From NCBI GenBank assembly GCA_014925825.1, contig JACGCK010000072.1:62001-126000 (forward strand): a stretch of 64,000 bases of DNA. The letters are read 5' to 3'. Of this stretch, positions 59,602 through 64,000 are shown one piece after another. A program made the translations under genes and the position numbers. The notes under the pieces are model-generated. The model was not told where the DNA came from and searched no databases. It was given only the letters and a program-made list of their open reading frames with translations. Each line of letters begins with the position of its first letter. Within the stretch, counting starts at the first letter, position 1. Source of the DNA: Pholiota molesta. Taxonomy: Eukaryota; Basidiomycota; Agaricomycetes; Agaricales; Strophariaceae.

Positions 59602-61775
59602 CTAGAGAAATAACTTATCAGTGACATCAGGGTAAATCTCAGAAACATTGTCATACTCACAATGTTCGGACCTGATATATGTCAGATAGTGGTTTGAGAA
59701 AGATCTTCGCATGAATACCCAACGAATGTTGTGAAGGATTGGCACGACCGTGTGTGTCCAGTTTTGGATGATTCTTCGAGCGTGTTCGTGTATGGGACCG
59801 CGCGATTCCTTGGAAGGCGAAGGGCACAGAGAGAACGCATTCGCTAGATAGAAATGAAGTTCTGATCGCTGCATAAGTGGCCGAAAAAAATCCTGATTGG
59901 TAAAAATAAGAAGTAAGTTCCAAGCGAAGAACGTACAATCAGGGTTAAAATATCGTTGATCTTATATGCTTCGATTTCCGTTAATATTTTCTCAACTCGA
60001 CGTGTCTTCGGCGTATCTGACCAGGTCTTGCCTTTTTTCCCTTGATGGAAGCTGTATGGACCCACTTCTTGTATTAAAGCCGCTTTGAAGGCTTCCAAGT
60101 CGTTGAGCTCGTTTATAAACGCGTCTTTCGAGCCGACGCGCCATATTTCAAAATCTGTTTGCTTTAAACAGAGTTCTCTGTTGTCGGATATCGACCGACC
60201 CCATGCATCGAAATCATGAACTTCCAATGCTCTAACTCGACGAACACCAACACCATCAGCTCTTTCGCAACGCCATCGTGCAAAAAGCGCGACAGCAAGA
60301 CGCATGTTGTCGTCGAGATCATCCGCGCAGATCAGGAACGAGCAGTATTCCAGAAGAGGAACGAAGACTTTGTTGCCTTCGGTTGAGGCAAGCTCGACAA
60401 TGATGCCGTAGAAGGAAATTTTGGCCTCCAGGTGGACGAGGGCTGGAGTAACCTCCAGTAGTGCAAGCAAATCCATACGGTCATGGTATTGTGTTCTTAG
60501 TTCCAATCTCGTCAGCATGCATGACTCCATGGTACTACGAAACAGAATGAACGTGAGGTCACGACAGAGCGTAGGAGTGTCGGATTCTATGCATATCTCC
60601 TCGATAAATGGCAGCCGGATGGAGCGCAATTCCATCGAGTGGTGTTCGGAAAGGCTCGCACGGAGAATAAACTTGGTGAATGACATAACGATAGGTCTAG
60701 TGGGTACGGACTGGAAGATCCTATTGAGTTCGCGACGAGAAGTTGCAGCAAAGACCTGAAGCTGAGGATAATCATCAAAAGACACTGTTCTGGATGCAGT
60801 CTCGTATCGGATCAGCTGTGAGAATGGCAGGGCTAGCTCTGTCGTAGCGCTATTCCCGGCGATGATGACCTCTTGAAGGCGGGGAGCAACTCTAAATATG
60901 TCAACGAGTGAAGGTGGGAAGTCATTAGCAGAATCGCGTGCGTCGATGTCCAATGACAAAATTTGAAGAAGAGGAAGGCGCCCTTTAATTCCTTGTAGTC
61001 CGAGTAGCGTGGGGACTGACACATCCATTGAGAGATACTCCCATCGCTCGCAATGACTAAGGAGGAGAGTGAGGATGGGGTGTGTAGAACCATCATAAGT
61101 GCCCGGCCACCCGAACTCTATTACGGATACATTCAACGGTGCACCACGGGAACGTCGAAGAAACTCGCGAAAGAAATTAAGTCTGGTTTCCTTGTATTTC
61201 TTCGATCCATTCATATAGAGAGATGGCAGCTTGCTCCATAACGAGGATAGAGAAAGCGCGCTGGCCCTCCAGGAGTGGCACACTTGCCCGATTGCCCATC
61301 GAGGATCAATATCAAGGCCGTATGACCTCGGGTTATCTGCAAAGTATAGGAATATATGCTGTAGAATTTCTGGTGGAAGGCATCGTATTGAGGATAGAAT
61401 GCGTTGATGCTGATCGATGAAATCTGCTATCCGCTCCCGTTGGTTGTTTTCGGTCCAGGATTCAGAACCCTGATTCTCAGCATCTGCGGATAGGATGCGC
61501 GTATATTCTTCGCGAGCTTTGTCGATGACGCCTCTGACAACAGCTGCTTCAGCATCGGATGGCGGTATGTTTGAAAGCAGAAGATGGGGAATTGGTGAAG
61601 CCGGCGGCGGCTCAACTTTAGGTGCACGAAAAGCAGCAACTACCCCGCCTACATATTTCTTCCCGACACGTTGGATCTTCTGCTTCGTGGATAATTTATG
61701 CCCCTGGGACCACATTCTTCGTTTTGTGGGTTGAATAGACCAACGACATGAAAAAATTTGAATACTTACTGGCAC
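59602..61775 (-). CDS. F-box protein B (paralogue of F-box protein A)
   Basis: Two exons (61775-59937 and 59868-59602) joined by a phase-0 intron of 68 bp give 701 residues, or 681 if translation begins at the second Met (61715, MWSQGHKLSTKQK), which looks more natural. The F-box block reads SSIRCLPPEILQHIFLYFAD, DPRWAIGQVCHSWRASALSL and SSLWSKLPSLY. Upstream is a predicted helical segment (EAAVVRGVIDKAREEYTRIL). The remaining Leu-rich text parallels protein A at many places, for example DFEIWR, LTLIV-type ends and the last exon RSELHFYLANAFSLCPSPSK with SNHYLTYIRSEH. It is a putative SCF substrate adaptor, target unknown. A 1.15-kb hairpin repeat begins 104 bp upstream of the first Met and may affect its expression. 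Confidence 0.8.
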
Positions 61776-61878
61776 CTAGCGCAAGCAAAGGGAAGAAACC
61801 AGGTATATATGTTTTCTTATTACCAACGATCAACAATTCTGAGTCTGAACGCGTGCGAACTAATATGACGCGATCGAT

Positions 61879-63027
61879 ATGGTTTTCCCTTCAATAGGCT
61901 GGGTGTTTTAAAGAAAGAACTCGAAAAAAGAATTCAAAAAAGGAAAGAAAAGAAAGAGAACAAGAGAACTCACAGGATCACTTAGATGGTTGTAAAATAG
62001 GCTGGAATGGTGTCTCAGACCCTAAAAATCTGTCCGGAGGTTCAAAAAAAGTTCCGCGCGATGCGCGCTTCGAGAAAGCAATTTGGATGCTCTGAACAGC
62101 GCCTTTCTGAAGCTGTGATATGAAAAAAGCGAAATGCACATGTAAAAATTGCTCCCGGAAGCTTAGTTTTTTTTTAGGACAGATATTGTATAGATATCTC
62201 TAGCATTAATTTTCTCTCTCTCTATAATGCAACGAGAGACGTGCAAAACGCCGAAATCGCGACGGTTGGGTAGGAATTTGGGAAGGTGAGACGCGCCACG
62301 TCATGTGATTGGCAGATAACATTGGATCATGGTTATCTGCCATTTGCCAAATTCACGCCTTGCACGGATTCTCTGTAGATTCCTAGTAGACAGATTTATT
62401 AAAAACTAAATACATAGTATGTATGCGAAATTTGGAGTGATTTAAGCGTCCATAAGTCGTTTTTATCACTCCAAATTTCGCATACATACTATGTATTTAG
62501 TTTTTAATAAATCTGTCTACTAGGAATCTACAGAGAATCCGTGCAAGGCGTGAATTTGGCAAATGGCAGATAACCATGATCCAATGTTATCTGCCAATCA
62601 CATGACGTGGCGCGTCTCACCTTCCCAAATTCCTACCCAACCGTCGCGATTTCGGTGTTTTGCACGTCTCTCGTTGCATTATAGAGAGAGAGAAAATTAA
62701 TGCTAGAGATATCTATACAATATCTGTCCTAAAAAAAAACTAAGCTTCCGGGAGCAATTTTTACATGTGCATTTCGCTTTTTTCATATCACAGCTTCAGA
62801 AAGGCGCTGTTCAGAGCATCCAAATTGCTTTCTCGAAGCGCGCATCGCGCGGAACTTTTTTTGAACCTCCGGACAGATTTTTAGGGTCTGAGACACCATT
62901 CCAGCCTATTTTACAACCATCTAAGTGATCCTGTGAGTTCTCTTTTTCTCTTTCTTTTCTTTCCTTTTTTGAATTCTTTTTTCGAGTTCTTTCTTTAAAA
63001 CACCCAGCCTATTGAAGGGAAAACCAT
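61879..63027. repeat. Near-perfect inverted repeat, two 563-bp arms with a 23-bp loop
   Basis: The left arm is 61879-62441 and the right arm 62465-63027, with spacer 62442-62464. The arms are equal in length, and by eye I see only two mismatches: one in the purine-rich stretch (left about 61960) and one in AAAACGCCGAAATCG against AAAACACCGAAATCG. The outer ends read ATGGTTTTCCC and GGGAAAACCAT; the inner ends GGAGTGAT and ATCACTCC. Neither arm encodes protein-like sequence. It could be a foldback or MITE-like element or a recent inverted duplication. A flanking target-site duplication is not evident. A transcript through it would form a long double-stranded RNA. Confidence 0.95.
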
Positions 63028-63057
63028 CGGAAGCAGTTGGTTGTCCTGTGTGCAGTA

Positions 63058-63554
63058 GGACCCCCGAAAGTCACCTAAGAGGTTTGTTTTGAATCCCAAA
63101 AACTGGTAGCCGGATTAAATTATCGATTTTGGCCAAATTTTGGCCGGACTTTCGTAGGTACCTTCAGCGGGTGCGATTTTTGGCCGGATTATCGAAACAA
63201 TGCTCAAAAAATTTCCCAGGCCATTGAAAGTGCTAGTATGGCCGAATTTAAGCTATTTAAACATCGGAAAGTAAGTTCTGCGTCATTCACCGACCATCGC
63301 CAGAAGGCCAGGCTTGCATCTTAGGCGCCCTATCTATGGAAAATTTCGGTGACGGATGGTGGTGATAGCCCCAGCTCATAGCCGGATTATCTGAACATAC
63401 CTAGAATTAGTGGACAATTTATGGCCGGACTATGAGAACACACAGTTGGCCAAAATGGCCCATTTTTTGGCCGGACTGGTTACAGAGTTCCGCCTGCGGC
63501 GGGCGATTTATGGCCGGACACGAAACAAACATTATAGGTGGCTTTCGGGGGTCC
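63058..63554. mobile_element. Small non-autonomous element with 20-bp terminal inverted repeats
   Basis: The ends GGACCCCCGAAAGTCACCTA (63058-63077) and TAGGTGGCTTTCGGGGGTCC (63535-63554) are inverted repeats with one mismatch in 20. The 497-bp interior has no coding capacity and holds about eight scattered copies of the word GGCCGGA/AGCCGGA, often as TTGGCCGGAYTAT. GTGCAG occurs just outside both ends (63049-63054 and 63557-63562) but is not directly abutting, so the target duplication is unclear. This is the usual build of a MITE with subterminal transposase-binding repeats. The superfamily is not determined. Confidence 0.7.
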
Positions 63555-64000
63555 TTGTGCAGTTCAAGTTGTCCACCCTGCTTGTTTCGAGATCTACCTA
63601 GACCAGGCCTACCTAGTAAACTGGTCTCAAATCTGTGAGCTTGTCATCATCTTGAGACATCCGGACATCGGTGAGAGAAAAGTACCTTAATGATGTTTGT
63701 TCCTAGATTGTTCCTATGTCGTGGACGGGCACACAGAATTTCGTCGGTGACACCGTCGCCGACGCAAGTACTATTTTTAGCCTGGATAGTATGCTGTCTA
63801 TATTTATCACTTAGTACGAACATGAATTTCTCATGTATACGCATACGGTGTTTACCTCGATAGACAGGGCGCACTGTTTTGTTGAGAATATTGTTGCATG
63901 TTTTTAACAGGATAGAAAGTGAGCAATGTGCAGGCATTCTTCAAACATAAGTAAGCTCTAAAGCTGAAGTTTGATAAGGATCTAAATAACTGTCTGTATT
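63555..64000. other. Right-edge sequence without recognised gene
   Basis: About 450 bp to the window edge. Short frames only (one on the minus strand at 63647-63937 shows no domain). CTACCTAGACCAGGCCTACCTAG at about 63594-63616 is a local near-duplicate. Confidence 0.4.

Noticed and set aside
1..64000. CRISPR arrays, operons or prokaryotic features
   Set aside because: The intron-rich genes show this is fungal nuclear DNA; no regularly spaced repeats were seen.

Overview
The window is nuclear DNA of a filamentous basidiomycete, most likely an Agaricomycete. Almost every gene is broken by several introns of about 50-70 bp with GT...AG ends. The protein families are also typical of that group: a fungal seven-helix membrane protein, a Zn2Cys6 regulator with a fungal_trans domain, large F-box proteins with the ALSLSSLW signature, an expanded-type G-alpha and paired aquaglyceroporins. 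I could not assign a species. All calls come from reading reading-frames, splice signals and remembered family motifs; no database search was run. Exon boundaries were checked by hand, and total coding length is a multiple of three for MCU, RPS30, HSP20, PPX1, the chorismate mutase, both small proteins and both F-box genes.

Layout. 0-4 kb: a urea transporter (DUR3) cut by the left window edge, divergent from a 2-oxoglutarate/Fe(II) oxygenase; the spacer carries GATA-type sites. 4-10 kb: VPS15, the PI3-kinase regulatory kinase. 10.7-18 kb: a seven-helix membrane protein, convergent with threonyl-tRNA synthetase, then the 64-kDa cleavage stimulation factor gene with a 787-bp intron. 18.4-19.2 kb: a small heat shock protein. 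19.2-27 kb: a gene-poor stretch with one short gene. 27-32.2 kb: a Zn2Cys6 regulator and a tiny Cys-rich membrane protein. 33.9-36.2 kb: the mitochondrial calcium uniporter head-to-head with ribosomal protein eS30. 37.3-41.9 kb: two secreted enzymes, an isochorismatase-fold hydrolase and an S28 serine peptidase. 42-44 kb: F-box protein A. 45.6-50.6 kb: two aquaglyceroporin paralogues in tandem around the remnant of a short-chain dehydrogenase. 51.6-53.5 kb: a divergent G-alpha with a one-base frameshift. 54.8-59.2 kb: a secreted chorismate mutase, a Ser/His-rich orphan and exopolyphosphatase PPX1. 59.6-61.8 kb: F-box protein B. 61.9-63.6 kb: a near-perfect 563-bp inverted repeat (hairpin) followed by a small terminal-inverted-repeat element.

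Most genes are unrelated housekeeping or lineage-family genes rather than an operon-like unit. The best candidate for a joint function is the pair of signal-peptide-bearing enzymes for chorismate and (by fold) isochorismate. If secreted into a plant host they could divert salicylate precursors, but that is inference. The most striking DNA structure is the 1,149-bp foldback just upstream of F-box gene B.
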